Of a DNA stretch of 35,427 nucleotides, positions 1 through 5,526 are shown one piece after another. The stretch is from IMG/VR virus record IMGVR_UViG_3300030110_004040, positions 1 to 35,427 of that record; one strand, given 5' to 3'. The stretch comes from a virus. Position 1 is the stretch's first letter. The number at the start of each line of letters is the position of its first letter. The position numbers and the translations under genes are program-made. Under the pieces are notes generated by a model. That model was not told the origin of the DNA. It saw nothing but the letters and a program-made list of their open reading frames with translations, and searched no databases.

Positions 1-414
1 CTTAAATGTGTCCATGTTGCTTTTGATTTCCATTGTGCCCACGGCCTGACCGCTGCTCTTATCAACGATAATCCTGTCAGGTGTGCAGTGCATATGTGGC
101 AGGACCTGGATAGACCCGTCACCAAAGCTGGCAACCGCTGTTAAGCCCCGAAGACTCAGCACCGGCAGCGCCAACTCTGCCACGACTGGTTCGAGTTCGT
201 GGCCACGGGCGAGCTGGTCGGCTTCCCTTGGTTCACTGCGTGCCAACAGGTCAGCCTTGACTGAGTGCTGGTTACCGTATGGATTCAAGCCGAGGACCAT
301 GGAGCTATTCGATGCACCCAGGCTACGCATAACGTCAACCGTGGGCGCAATCTTGACACCGAAGTGCTCTTCGATGGCGTCACGGTCAACCGTTGGATAG
401 ACGTAGGTACTCAT
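1..414 (-). CDS. YqaJ-type recombination exonuclease, N-terminal part, cut by the window edge (variant copy)
   Basis: Reading inward from ATG at 414, this encodes the first 138 residues of the same protein that is intact at 33626-34648. It keeps the nuclease features: the RGHELEP segment, HCTPDRI and the metal-binding EIKSN. It differs at scattered positions, for example LPHMHC here against EPWIHC in the intact copy, and it starts with ATG rather than GTG. The C-terminal two thirds lie beyond base 1. Base 1 corresponds exactly to base 34235 inside the intact gene, so if the ends are joined the reading frame continues into the intact copy's 3' part. The start overlaps the upstream stop as ATGA. 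YqaJ-family exonucleases resect double-stranded DNA for a partner annealing protein. This is most likely an allele of the right-end gene, not a second gene. Confidence 0.85.
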   Translation of the reverse strand, partial: MSTYVYPTVDRDAIEEHFGVKIAPTVDVMRSLGASNSSMVLGLNPYGNQHSVKADLLARSEPREADQLARGHELEPVVAELALPVLSLRGLTAVASFGDGSIQVLPHMHCTPDRIIVDKSSGQAVGTMEIKSNMDTFK

Positions 415-770
415 CGCGGGTACCAGTCAATCAACCTCTCATCCAGGGCATCACTTCCACCAAAGAGGACTGAAACCCCTGAGTAATCAGACGGATTGTC
501 GAGGGTTTGCAGGGCTAGGTACCCCGCAATCTCTCGAATCGTGTCACCACTACTGCGCGTGGACACGTCTCGAATCTTTCTGGCAATTGCCAGTGCGCGG
601 TCTCTATCATCAGGAGACCAGTCCCTGCCAAGTTCAGCCGCCGTTTTGTTCATGGCCTTCATGCGGAGACCAACCCGACTCACCACCAGATTCTCACCAG
701 ACCCATACTTCCTGATTCGCTCTAGCTCTTCCCTGGCTCTGTCTTTTCTGCTCTTTGCCTCGATGCTCAT
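411..770 (-). CDS. Small hypothetical early protein, variant of the right-end gene 34648-34986
   Basis: The 119-residue product is basic and helical in its N-terminal half. Its core (VGLRMKAMNKTAAELGR, then DRALAIARKIRDVS) matches the product of 34648-34986, whereas both termini are different. I chose ATG 770 over the further upstream ATG because GGGGG lies just before it and it overlaps the stop of the preceding gene by four bases (ATGA). The core could be a small helix-turn-helix-like fold (TAAELGR followed by a charged turn and an amphipathic helix), but this is only a suggestion. No function is recognised. Its place directly upstream of the recombination exonuclease suggests an early accessory role. 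The unrelated termini suggest recombination or fast change between haplotypes. Confidence 0.7.
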   Translation of the reverse strand: MSIEAKSRKDRAREELERIRKYGSGENLVVSRVGLRMKAMNKTAAELGRDWSPDDRDRALAIARKIRDVSTRSSGDTIREIAGYLALQTLDNPSDYSGVSVLFGGSDALDERLIDWYPR

Positions 771-988
771 GCTGCCCCCTTTTCTTTTTTGCTCATCTCT
801 TTGAGCCATGCTGTCCCGGCGTTGAAGCCGTCAATGTAACGCTTTTGATCATTCCACCAGTCAGGATAGGTCTCCTGACCGCTGGCCCCATGCTTAAATC
901 CGTGGGTAAAATCTTCGACCTGTATCGTGTCCAGCCCCATCGAGCCAGCCGACAGCAGTACGGCGGTTATCGCGCTCTCAATACACAT
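767..988 (-). CDS. Hypothetical early protein found only in the left haplotype; paralogue of its upstream neighbour
   Basis: This encodes 73 residues, starting at an ATG preceded by GGAGAGG. The middle contains an FTHGFKHG segment and then YIDGFNAG. This mirrors the product of 992-1234, which has FNKGFSHG followed by YMRGIRAG, so the two genes look like a tandem duplication that has diverged. There is no counterpart at the right end, where the two flanking genes are adjacent. It overlaps the next gene by ATGA. The repeated HG and aromatic/glycine pattern is not one I can assign to a known family. It accounts for most of the 240-nt length difference between the two terminal copies. Confidence 0.65.
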   Translation of the reverse strand: MCIESAITAVLLSAGSMGLDTIQVEDFTHGFKHGASGQETYPDWWNDQKRYIDGFNAGTAWLKEMSKKEKGAA

Positions 989-991
989 ATC

Positions 992-1234
992 TTAGTCCCT
1001 CTCCTGTGTTGTCATGCTCATTCTGAACTCGTAACCGGCACGTATGCCGCGCATGTAGTTATCTGTCTTTTTGGGGTAAAAGGGCGCGCCCTCGCCATAC
1101 CCATACGTCCCGTGACTAAACCCCTTGTTAAACTCATGTGTCGAAAAGATAAGCCCGTCACCCTTAAGGTGTCGGCGTAAGAGCGCAACGAGAATCCTGG
1201 CAATCTCTCCAACTCTGTCAATATGCACAGGCAT
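992..1234 (-). CDS. Small hypothetical early protein with HG/GF motif (left variant)
   Basis: The 80-residue product begins MPVHIDRVGEIARILVALLR and contains STHEFNKGFSHGTYGYGEG and YMRGIRAGYEFRMSM. ATG 1234 was chosen over an upstream in-frame ATG because GGGGGG lies six bases before it and because it then follows the preceding gene's stop by two bases. The right-end gene 34989-35228 is the same protein with a few substitutions. The neighbouring 767-988 product is a shorter paralogue. The N-terminal helix is amphipathic and the rest is rich in Gly, His and aromatics. The function is unknown. Confidence 0.7.
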   Translation of the reverse strand: MPVHIDRVGEIARILVALLRRHLKGDGLIFSTHEFNKGFSHGTYGYGEGAPFYPKKTDNYMRGIRAGYEFRMSMTTQERD

Positions 1235-1236
1235 CG

Positions 1237-1446
1237 TCAGCCCCCCAGTTTGACGACGTTGATAATTTCTCCACAAGGCTCAATGTGTGTAACCTTGCGG
1301 TGCTTGAATGCTTTAATGTGCCTCTCAAAGGCCTCAAGGGTGCTGTGATAGTCGCTGGGGTCATCGGAAAGCCAGACACCGACAGAAAACCATACACAGC
1401 TTCGCTCCACACCATCCCCCGCACTGTTAGTTTGTACAGACATCAT
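1237..1446 (-). CDS. Small hypothetical early protein (left variant, complete)
   Basis: The product has 69 residues, or 68 if the second of two adjacent ATGs (1443) is used; GGGGG lies four or seven bases upstream. It includes CVWFSVGVWLSDDPSDYH and a C-terminal half with HRKVTHIEPCGEIINV, suggesting a small mixed alpha/beta or beta-rich fold. The 5' end overlaps the last codons of the upstream gene (1427-1720) by 20 bases, a sign of translational coupling. The same gene is truncated at the right window edge (35231-35427). No family is recognised. Confidence 0.65.
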   Translation of the reverse strand: MMSVQTNSAGDGVERSCVWFSVGVWLSDDPSDYHSTLEAFERHIKAFKHRKVTHIEPCGEIINVVKLGG

Positions 1447-1720
1447 CAGTCCCCCATGTGTCGATTGTTAGGTGTCGGCGCACTGCTTCAATCTCAGAGC
1501 GTTGTGGTACCCAGCTGTCCCGGTCTGGCTTGGGACCAAAGAAGGGGCCCACGTGTTCTCTGTTTCTTGGGTCGTTGTCCCAGTCCCCGAACTCTTCATC
1601 GAAGTAGTTAGCCATCAAGGCCGCGAGATCCTCGTTCGTCATGCTTGCCGCGTCATCTGCGGAAAACCTTTGGGCGATAAGCCCCGCAAGCTTTCTTGTG
1701 ATTATGGCGTATATGCTCAT
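1427..1720 (-). CDS. Hypothetical early protein
   Basis: This encodes 97 residues from ATG 1720, preceded by GCGGGGACGCA; a longer start at 1780 has no comparable ribosome binding site and would overlap the upstream gene. The N-terminal part (MSIYAIITRKLAGLIAQRFS) is helical and mildly hydrophobic. The middle is acidic (NEDLAALMANYFDEEFGDWDND) and the end is charged. It is the first gene upstream of the polymorphic segment and is present only once. The function is unknown. Its position in a run of overlapping genes indicates co-transcription with the recombination genes downstream. Confidence 0.65.
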   Translation of the reverse strand: MSIYAIITRKLAGLIAQRFSADDAASMTNEDLAALMANYFDEEFGDWDNDPRNREHVGPFFGPKPDRDSWVPQRSEIEAVRRHLTIDTWGTDDVCTN

Positions 1721-1760
1721 TGCGTCCCCGCTTGTGTTGTGTTGTAAGGTTTTACCATCT

Positions 1761-2093
1761 TTACGTTGTGCCGTCAACACCTGTTAGCACTCGCACTGCA
1801 CGCCGCAGCTTTTTGACGGCTTCGTCTCGCTCCCTTCGGACTTCATCCAGATGGTTAAGCCACCACTCATTGATTCTTCTGTGGTCTTCGCTGGTTGTCT
1901 GCTCTTCCGCTTCGGCCAATCTCAAGTCCCGACTGTCGAACCACGCTTCAGAGTCTGGCCCTGGTCCGCACGGCCTATCGAACTGGACAAAGCACACAGG
2001 CTTTCCAGTTTCCGACAGTTTGATGGTTTTCACTGTGCCCACGGTTTTGTCACTGTATGGGGTTTTTACTCTGTCTTTTAAGTAGGGCTTCAT
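1761..2093 (-). CDS. Hypothetical early protein with SH3-like N-terminus and coiled-coil tail
   Basis: The product has 110 residues. The first about 55 (VGTVKTIKLSETGKPVCFVQFD, then AWFDSRDLRLAE) have the pattern of a small SH3/KOW-like beta barrel: a VGTV strand, a value strand and a closing acidic dLrlae turn. This layout is common among uncharacterised phage early proteins. The remaining residues form a charged amphipathic helix (INEWWLNHLDEVRRERDEAV), probably a coiled coil. It starts with ATGA overlap against the upstream gene. The fold is inferred from pattern only, and no biochemical role can be stated. Confidence 0.65.
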   Translation of the reverse strand: MKPYLKDRVKTPYSDKTVGTVKTIKLSETGKPVCFVQFDRPCGPGPDSEAWFDSRDLRLAEAEEQTTSEDHRRINEWWLNHLDEVRRERDEAVKKLRRAVRVLTGVDGTT

Positions 2094-2278
2094 GACTCAC
2101 CGCCAAGATAGCCAAAGGTGATATCAACACCCTCCCTCATGGTTTTGCCGTCAATCCATCGCACCTCTTCGTCGGTGCCATCCTCGTATTTAATGATGAA
2201 TGTATGGCTGAATCCGTATGAAACCTCTTTCCATGAGACAGCGCTAACTTCGTGTCGCGTTCTTGTGTGATTGATCAT
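2090..2278 (-). CDS. Small hypothetical early protein
   Basis: The 62-residue product is rich in beta-prone residues (VSYGFSHTFIIKYEDGTDEEVRWIDG), suggesting a compact beta sheet. It overlaps both neighbours by four bases (ATGA), which supports the start and the reality of the gene despite its small size. The function is not recognised. Confidence 0.65.
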   Translation of the reverse strand: MINHTRTRHEVSAVSWKEVSYGFSHTFIIKYEDGTDEEVRWIDGKTMREGVDITFGYLGGES

Positions 2279-2664
2279 TTCACCCCGCCTTTCGTGTTGT
2301 GATTTGGATCACGGTCTCGTTGCATTTCGTCCAGGTCGAAGCGTTCTACCATGCCGCCCCGGTCAGCGATGTCTTGCATCATTGCCCAATATGCGCGGCG
2401 CTCGTCGAACATGTCACCGAAACAGTCAGGCCCGAATTCGTCCATCATGTGGTCCGGGTTGTCACTGTGAACAATGACCCGTCGGGCCTTGTGTGTGTAG
2501 ATTACGAACTCGTGACCGTCCAGGGTCTCATGTATCGCATCGTACCTGTCTGCGTCTTCGCCGTAGTCAGCAACGACCCCCTCGCCGCCAAGCTCGGCGG
2601 GCCGGTTATCACTCAGCCACTCGGCAAGCCTTCTAATTTCGTTCCAGTATTCTCGCTGTGTCAT
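2275..2664 (-). CDS. Acidic hypothetical phage protein
   Basis: This encodes 129 residues, strongly acidic in the centre and C-terminus. The segment DAIHETLDGHEFVIYTHKARRVIVHSDNPD resembles a pattern I associate with widespread uncharacterised phage early proteins (a YDAIHE...VIYT...V...SDN arrangement). The DEFGPDCFGDMFDERRAYWAMM segment looks helical. The start at 2664 overlaps the upstream stop by four bases. The role is unknown; the acidic surface would suit a host-protein-binding inhibitor, but nothing in the sequence establishes that. Confidence 0.7.
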   Translation of the reverse strand: MTQREYWNEIRRLAEWLSDNRPAELGGEGVVADYGEDADRYDAIHETLDGHEFVIYTHKARRVIVHSDNPDHMMDEFGPDCFGDMFDERRAYWAMMQDIADRGGMVERFDLDEMQRDRDPNHNTKGGVK

Positions 2665-2969
2665 TTTGCACCCCCTTCAATGATGGCTAAATCTTCGCAT
2701 GGCTCATTGGCAGGCCCGTATTCTCCAATGTTGGCGTCCCACTGAACCATCACCGTCCACTCGCCGTCGTAGCCTCGTGCCTGGACTGGCGGACTGGTTA
2801 CGGTGCCGATAAAATCAGCGCCATAATTTTCGTAAACAACCCTGGAACCTACTGTTAAGTAGTGGTGCCTAGTGTCTGGGAATCCATCCCAAACACGGCC
2901 TGGGATCTCAACCGGTGGCGGGTTGTAGATGTACCGCTTCAGTTCGTAGTCGTAGTACGGGTACTTCAT
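2661..2969 (-). CDS. Hypothetical early protein, probable SH3-like fold
   Basis: The product has 102 residues and a Tyr-rich N-terminus (MKYPYYDYELKRYIYNPPP). It is followed by a beta-barrel-like stretch, LTVGSRVVYENYGADFIGTV, then EWTVMVQWD, ending with an acidic EDLAIIEGG. The G-x-x-V-V-Y...GTV...V.WD pattern resembles that of 1761-2093 and suggests another small SH3/KOW-type domain. It begins within the stop of the upstream gene (ATGA). No function is known. Confidence 0.65.
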   Translation of the reverse strand: MKYPYYDYELKRYIYNPPPVEIPGRVWDGFPDTRHHYLTVGSRVVYENYGADFIGTVTSPPVQARGYDGEWTVMVQWDANIGEYGPANEPCEDLAIIEGGAK

Positions 2970-3157
2970 TCCGCACCCCCTTCATTGTCGCGAAACCTTC
3001 GATTCCAGGACAGACCCCCGAGAAAATGGCCCATAGTGAAGATACAAATAAGGCTATCAACAAGCGTGAACAGCTCGTCAACTACCCACTCCCTACGCTG
3101 CCATTTCGTTGACCATTTCGTAGTTCTTTGAATGGCTCGCTCTTGAAACTCGTTCAT
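2966..3157 (-). CDS. Small membrane-associated early protein
   Basis: The product has 63 residues from ATG 3157, which is preceded by GGGGGTGCATC and overlaps the upstream stop as ATGA; the longer reading frame to 3226 lacks these signals. The N-terminal 28 residues are basic and rich in Trp (TTKWSTKWQRREW). Residues 29-50 form a hydrophobic stretch (ELFTLVDSLICIFTMGHFLGG) that could span or insert into the membrane. It lies directly downstream of a gene with a signal peptide (3154-3387), so the two may act together at the cell envelope, for example in superinfection exclusion. That role is inferred from context only. Confidence 0.6.
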   Translation of the reverse strand: MNEFQERAIQRTTKWSTKWQRREWVVDELFTLVDSLICIFTMGHFLGGLSWNRRFRDNEGGAE

Positions 3158-3387
3158 GATGCACCCCCTTTTGATTTCTTCTTTTTTCGCTTTGGCTCTC
3201 TTGCGCCCTCGATAGAATCCAGGCAATCTTTCACCGTTTTAAATGTCGCGACCGGACTCTTGATTTTGTCCCACCAGGGCGAGTCGATGCCGTGGCATAT
3301 CAGAGACCTAGTTAATTTCACTTGTGGCTGAGGGTCCGCCAAAGCGGGACCCGCTACCATCAGCATCAGAATGAGTACGGTTTTCAT
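3154..3387 (-). CDS. Secreted small early protein with signal peptide
   Basis: The product has 77 residues. The first 17 (MKTVLILMLMVAGPALA) form a classic Sec signal peptide with a likely signal peptidase I site after ALA, before Asp18. There is no lipobox. The mature part has exactly two cysteines (about 31 and 55), which could form a disulfide in the periplasm, and a very basic tail (KRKKKKSK). ATG 3387 was chosen because it places the signal peptide at the N-terminus and overlaps the upstream stop by four bases. An exported protein in an early operon is unusual and points to an envelope function such as blocking a second phage. This is inference. Confidence 0.7.
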   Translation of the reverse strand: MKTVLILMLMVAGPALADPQPQVKLTRSLICHGIDSPWWDKIKSPVATFKTVKDCLDSIEGAREPKRKKKKSKGGAS

Positions 3388-3668
3388 TGCTCGTTTCCCT
3401 TCGGTGCCAAAATAACGCAATGATGCCGAGAGCCGCCGAGCCCGCTATTGCAGCACTCGCACCCGGACCATGAAAAGGTTTCGTCTTTTTCACTATTGCC
3501 GGCATGAATCGAGCCCCCGTCCGGGGTACTGGCTTCAATGCCTGACTCGATGGATTCGAGGCGATCAGCCGGGTTGTCGTGGTAGTTTTCGAGGCCTTCA
3601 ACTTCGCCATAGACGATTACAAAAAGGCACTCGCTACAGACCCTAAAATCATCATTAACAACAATCAT
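3384..3668 (-). CDS. Cys-rich, probably zinc-binding phage protein
   Basis: The product has 94 residues with an N-terminal C-x2-C (RVCSECLFVIVYGE, Cys11 and Cys14) and a C-terminal cysteine cluster (WSGCECCNSGLGGSRHHC, Cys70, 72, 73, 84). This arrangement matches a common family of uncharacterised phage early proteins with paired CSEC and CxCC..LGG motifs, and most likely coordinates zinc. The start has AAGGGG at good spacing. It overlaps the downstream signal-peptide gene by four bases. The biochemical function is not known to me. Confidence 0.75.
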   Translation of the reverse strand: MIVVNDDFRVCSECLFVIVYGEVEGLENYHDNPADRLESIESGIEASTPDGGSIHAGNSEKDETFSWSGCECCNSGLGGSRHHCVILAPKGNEQ

Positions 3669-3689
3669 TGTTCGCCCCTTCGAGTTCTT

Positions 3690-4055
3690 TCATTGTCCAC
3701 CTTCCTCTCGTCTTTTGCGCCTTACCTCTCGTAAGGCTTGTCTGGTTTCTGCATACATGTCTGCGGCACAGTCGAGGCCGGTCAAGCTTGGCTCATGCTC
3801 TGATAAAAGCTTAGTCGCCAAGATCATTTCTTTGTGTTCGGGGGTCCAGCCCCGAGGGTTGACCGGAAGCGCCGCTTGGATGTCGTCAAGTGCATCCCGC
3901 AGGTGCTTTGGCATCCTTGCGAGTCCAGTGCTACGCAGCTTAGCGAGCCTAAGTGCAAAATTAGCGACGCTGGCGCGATGCTTGTCCCAGTCGTCCCGAT
4001 ACCAGTTAAGGCGGCGAAGTAGTTCGTCTGTAGCCATATCTTTACCCGCTGTCAT
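3690..4055 (-). CDS. Helical hypothetical early protein
   Basis: The 121-residue product is charged and helical throughout (TDELLRRLNWYRDDWDKHRASVANFALRL, later YAETRQALREVRRKRREE), with a basic tail. The ATG at 4055 has GGAG upstream; MATDELL at 4037 is an alternative start. It is the first gene downstream of the first of three double-hairpin elements and the last of the early genes to have one. No family is recognised. Confidence 0.65.
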   Translation of the reverse strand: MTAGKDMATDELLRRLNWYRDDWDKHRASVANFALRLAKLRSTGLARMPKHLRDALDDIQAALPVNPRGWTPEHKEMILATKLLSEHEPSLTGLDCAADMYAETRQALREVRRKRREEGGQ

Positions 4056-4081
4056 CGCCCGCGCTCCTCTCGTTTGTTGTC

Positions 4082-4138
4082 CGCTCCATCAAGGGCACCA
4101 GCTGTGATGCACTTGAGGCAGCGCCCCCCGTAGGGGGC
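4082..4138 (-). ncRNA. Double-hairpin intergenic RNA element, copy 1
   Basis: It begins five bases after the stop of the upstream gene (4144-4578). Hairpin A is GCCCCC-TACG-GGGGGC, a six-base-pair stem closed by C-G around a UACG (UNCG-type) tetraloop. Hairpin B has an outer CGCT/AGCG pairing, then TCAAG/CTTGA, then GCATCA/TGGTGC with a CAGC loop. In copies 2 and 3 the middle pairing is TTAAG/CTTAA, so both sides changed together. The spacer GGACAACAA and a GAGAGGAG ribosome binding site for 3690-4055 follow. There is no U-tract after hairpin A, so a simple intrinsic terminator is unlikely. Confidence 0.7.
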
Positions 4139-4143
4139 TCGGT

Positions 4144-4578
4144 TCACCTGTTCGGTTGTTGTCCGCTCCATTCGAAAGTTGTTCCTGCTTTTTCCCTTGC
4201 TTCGTAACGCTTAACCGCGTCGACGGCCTCCTCTAAGGTGTAAAACCTCTCGTATGGCCTCGGGTAATTGTGACGCCGTTCTGACCATTCCGCGACATCT
4301 ACCGCCTTACCATTTCGGTATGCTGTAACGTCGAAACCATAGAGATCGAAGTCGGTCTCTTCGTCTGGGTTTAGGACCTCGTTTTCCCAATTAATCGTAA
4401 TCCAGAAGTCGAACCCTCTGGTGACGATAGGCGGCACGGCGAACGGGAACCCTCGGTCTCCGTCGGTCCTTCCATACCTCACGCGTGTGTCGCAAGTTTT
4501 GCCCCCGTCGAGCCGAAGCTTGTTATAAAACTTTTTCGATGCCACGCCTTGCCCGTCTTGAAGTTCTGCTTTGGTCAT
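4144..4578 (-). CDS. Hypothetical early protein
   Basis: The product has 144 residues from ATG 4578, preceded by GAGAGGAG; the longer frame to 4614 would start inside the upstream RNA element. The protein is mixed alpha/beta with beta-prone central strands (FDFWITINWENEVLNPDEETDFDLYGFDV) and a C-terminal helix (YTLEEAVDAVKRYEAREKAG). The last codons (WSGQQ) contain a 14-base exact copy of the leader sequence seen in the adjacent intergenic element (4156-4169 and 4074-4087), so its 3' end may have been extended by duplication of a leader. The function is unknown. Confidence 0.65.
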   Translation of the reverse strand: MTKAELQDGQGVASKKFYNKLRLDGGKTCDTRVRYGRTDGDRGFPFAVPPIVTRGFDFWITINWENEVLNPDEETDFDLYGFDVTAYRNGKAVDVAEWSERRHNYPRPYERFYTLEEAVDAVKRYEAREKAGTTFEWSGQQPNR

Positions 4579-4606
4579 TGTCCGCACTCCTCTCTGTTGT
4601 TGTTTC

Positions 4607-4662
4607 CGCTCCATTAAGCCCCTGAGATTCAGAGACTTAAGGGAGCGCCCCCCGTAGGGGGC
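4607..4662 (-). ncRNA. Double-hairpin intergenic RNA element, copy 2
   Basis: It starts eight bases after the stop of 4671-5009. Hairpin A is identical to copy 1 (six pairs, UACG loop). Hairpin B pairs CGCTCC with GGAGCG, then after one mismatch continues as an unbroken 12-pair stem: TTAAGTCTCTGA with TCAGGGGCTTAA (including T-G wobbles) around a three-base loop. The leader GGAAACAACAA and the ribosome binding site of 4144-4578 follow. The inner stem shares little sequence with copies 1 and 3 but keeps the pairing. Confidence 0.7.
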
Positions 4663-4670
4663 TGGACCAG

Positions 4671-5009
4671 CTACAGTCTGGCAATGGTTCGACCTGATTC
4701 GTCTTTCACGTAGAAGTGGCCAAGCCCGCGTCGTGTCATTGCGCCGATTTTGAGAAGGCCATCAGCAGCCCACACCTCAAAAACCACGCGCTTGTAATCG
4801 TCTACAAGAATCTGAAAAATCGGCGCGCGCTGGTCTACTCCATCATGCTTGAATTCGACCATGTCGCCGCTGGTGAACTCTTCGCCTTTTACAATCACAA
4901 CTGTCCCGCTTGGGATCATCTCAAAATGCTCATCTCCGCCCACCTCTATGTGTGGGTATGAAAATGGGTGTGCGTATGCTTTGCCGTCTACGTATGCGAT
5001 TCTTCTCAT
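4671..5009 (-). CDS. Hypothetical beta-rich early protein
   Basis: The product has 112 residues from ATG 5009, with GGAG five bases before it; a longer frame would run into the RNA element. It is predicted mostly as beta strands (GTVVIVKGEEFTSGDMVEFK, FQILVDDYKRVVFEVWAADG), typical of a small barrel or sandwich. It sits between copies 2 and 3 of the double-hairpin element. I do not recognise the family. Confidence 0.65.
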   Translation of the reverse strand: MRRIAYVDGKAYAHPFSYPHIEVGGDEHFEMIPSGTVVIVKGEEFTSGDMVEFKHDGVDQRAPIFQILVDDYKRVVFEVWAADGLLKIGAMTRRGLGHFYVKDESGRTIARL

Positions 5010-5034
5010 GCTGTCTCCGTTCGTTTTCGTTGTC

Positions 5035-5086
5035 CGCTCCATTAAGCCCCCCATAGAGGCTTAAGGCAGCGCCCCCCGTAGGGGGC
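5035..5086 (-). ncRNA. Double-hairpin intergenic RNA element, copy 3
   Basis: It starts six bases after the stop of 5093-5338. Hairpin A is identical to the other copies. Hairpin B pairs the outer CGCT with AGCG, then TTAAGCCTC with GGGGCTTAA around a short TATGG loop. The sequence GGACAACG and the GGAG ribosome binding site of 4671-5009 follow. The loop and inner stem differ from copies 1 and 2. Confidence 0.7.
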
Positions 5087-5092
5087 TGGGGT

Positions 5093-5338
5093 TCAGTCCT
5101 CGAATGCTGGTCGCGTCTCGCCCATCGTGCCAATGAAGTGATTGCCCGCCTTGATCTTAGCGACAGCCTCCTCCATAACCTCAATCTGAGCCTTGATGAT
5201 GCACACGTACATATCACCAGCGGATCCGCCGATGGCGAAACCTGCGGGGCAAGTGTTGGCGGCAAGCCTCGCCTTGAGGCTTGCCAGCATCCCATCAAGG
5301 ACTAGCGTCGGTGCGTTAATGCTGACTGTGAATTCCAT
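5093..5338 (-). CDS. Small hypothetical early protein
   Basis: The product has 81 residues. A beta-strand start (MEFTVSINAPTLVLDG) is followed by a long helix (MLASLKARLAA), an Ala/Gly-rich middle and another helix (AQIEVMEEAVAKIKAG). The GGAGGGG ribosome binding site lies inside the last codons of the preceding gene, two bases apart, so the pair is coupled. It is the last gene before the first double-hairpin element met by transcription. The function is unknown. Confidence 0.65.
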   Translation of the reverse strand: MEFTVSINAPTLVLDGMLASLKARLAANTCPAGFAIGGSAGDMYVCIIKAQIEVMEEAVAKIKAGNHFIGTMGETRPAFED

Positions 5339-5340
5339 GA

Positions 5341-5526
5341 TTACCCCTCCACCTTTACGGTGACTTCCATGACGTTGTTTGCGTTTTCCATGAGCTTGGC
5401 CAAGGTGGCTGGCTCAAAATAAACATCGACCGGCTTTCCGTCTGAGTCCATATTCTGTAGTCGAAGCCTAATGTCTCCGTTCAATGTCATTCGCTGTACT
5501 GCTACGTAAATGTTGATGGTCTCCAT
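5341..5526 (-). CDS. First gene of the leftward early operon, hypothetical
   Basis: The product has 61 residues from ATG 5526, preceded by GGAGGCAGT. It is mixed beta/alpha (MTLNGDIRLRLQ, then VDVYFEPATLAKLMENAN). The preceding leader has GGAGCAAACGAAACGAAC, similar to the spacer that follows each double hairpin (GGAGCGGACAACAA), but no hairpins are present here. It is the promoter-proximal gene of the whole leftward unit. No family is recognised. Confidence 0.6.
   Translation of the reverse strand: METINIYVAVQRMTLNGDIRLRLQNMDSDGKPVDVYFEPATLAKLMENANNVMEVTVKVEG

Larger units (their letters stand above)
1..1433. repeat. Left copy of a diverged terminal repeat (alternative haplotype of 34235-35427)
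   Basis: The first 90 nt are identical to 34235-34324 and the last 74 nt (1360-1433) are identical to 35354-35427. The middle is diverged, with many substitutions. The left copy is 240 nt longer, mainly because it carries an additional gene (767-988). The order is YqaJ start, helix-rich small protein, (extra gene), small HG-motif protein, small hypothetical protein. Identity at both outer edges with divergence inside is what two alleles of one locus look like when a circular genome is written as a linear contig that runs past its own start. Confidence 0.85.

Noticed and set aside
1218-1424. Leftward frames starting MRGMVWSEAVYGFL at both ends (also 35212-35418)
   Set aside because: They overlap the better supported frame 1237-1446 (GGGGG ribosome binding site, tight spacing to the next gene) and its right-hand counterpart.
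1-1433. Direct terminal repeat of a linear T7-type genome
   Set aside because: The copies are diverged and differ by one gene; terminal repeats copied in each replication round should be identical. Alleles at a closed junction fit better.
3308-3610. Leftward 100-residue frame with a possible membrane helix overlapping the Cys-rich and signal-peptide genes
   Set aside because: It overlaps two better supported genes that are linked to each other by an ATGA junction, and has no ribosome binding site of its own. It is most likely an alternative-frame shadow.
4121-4139. GC hairpins at the three early junctions as ordinary intrinsic terminators
   Set aside because: There is no T-run after the stem on the transcribed strand, and genes without other visible promoters follow each one.
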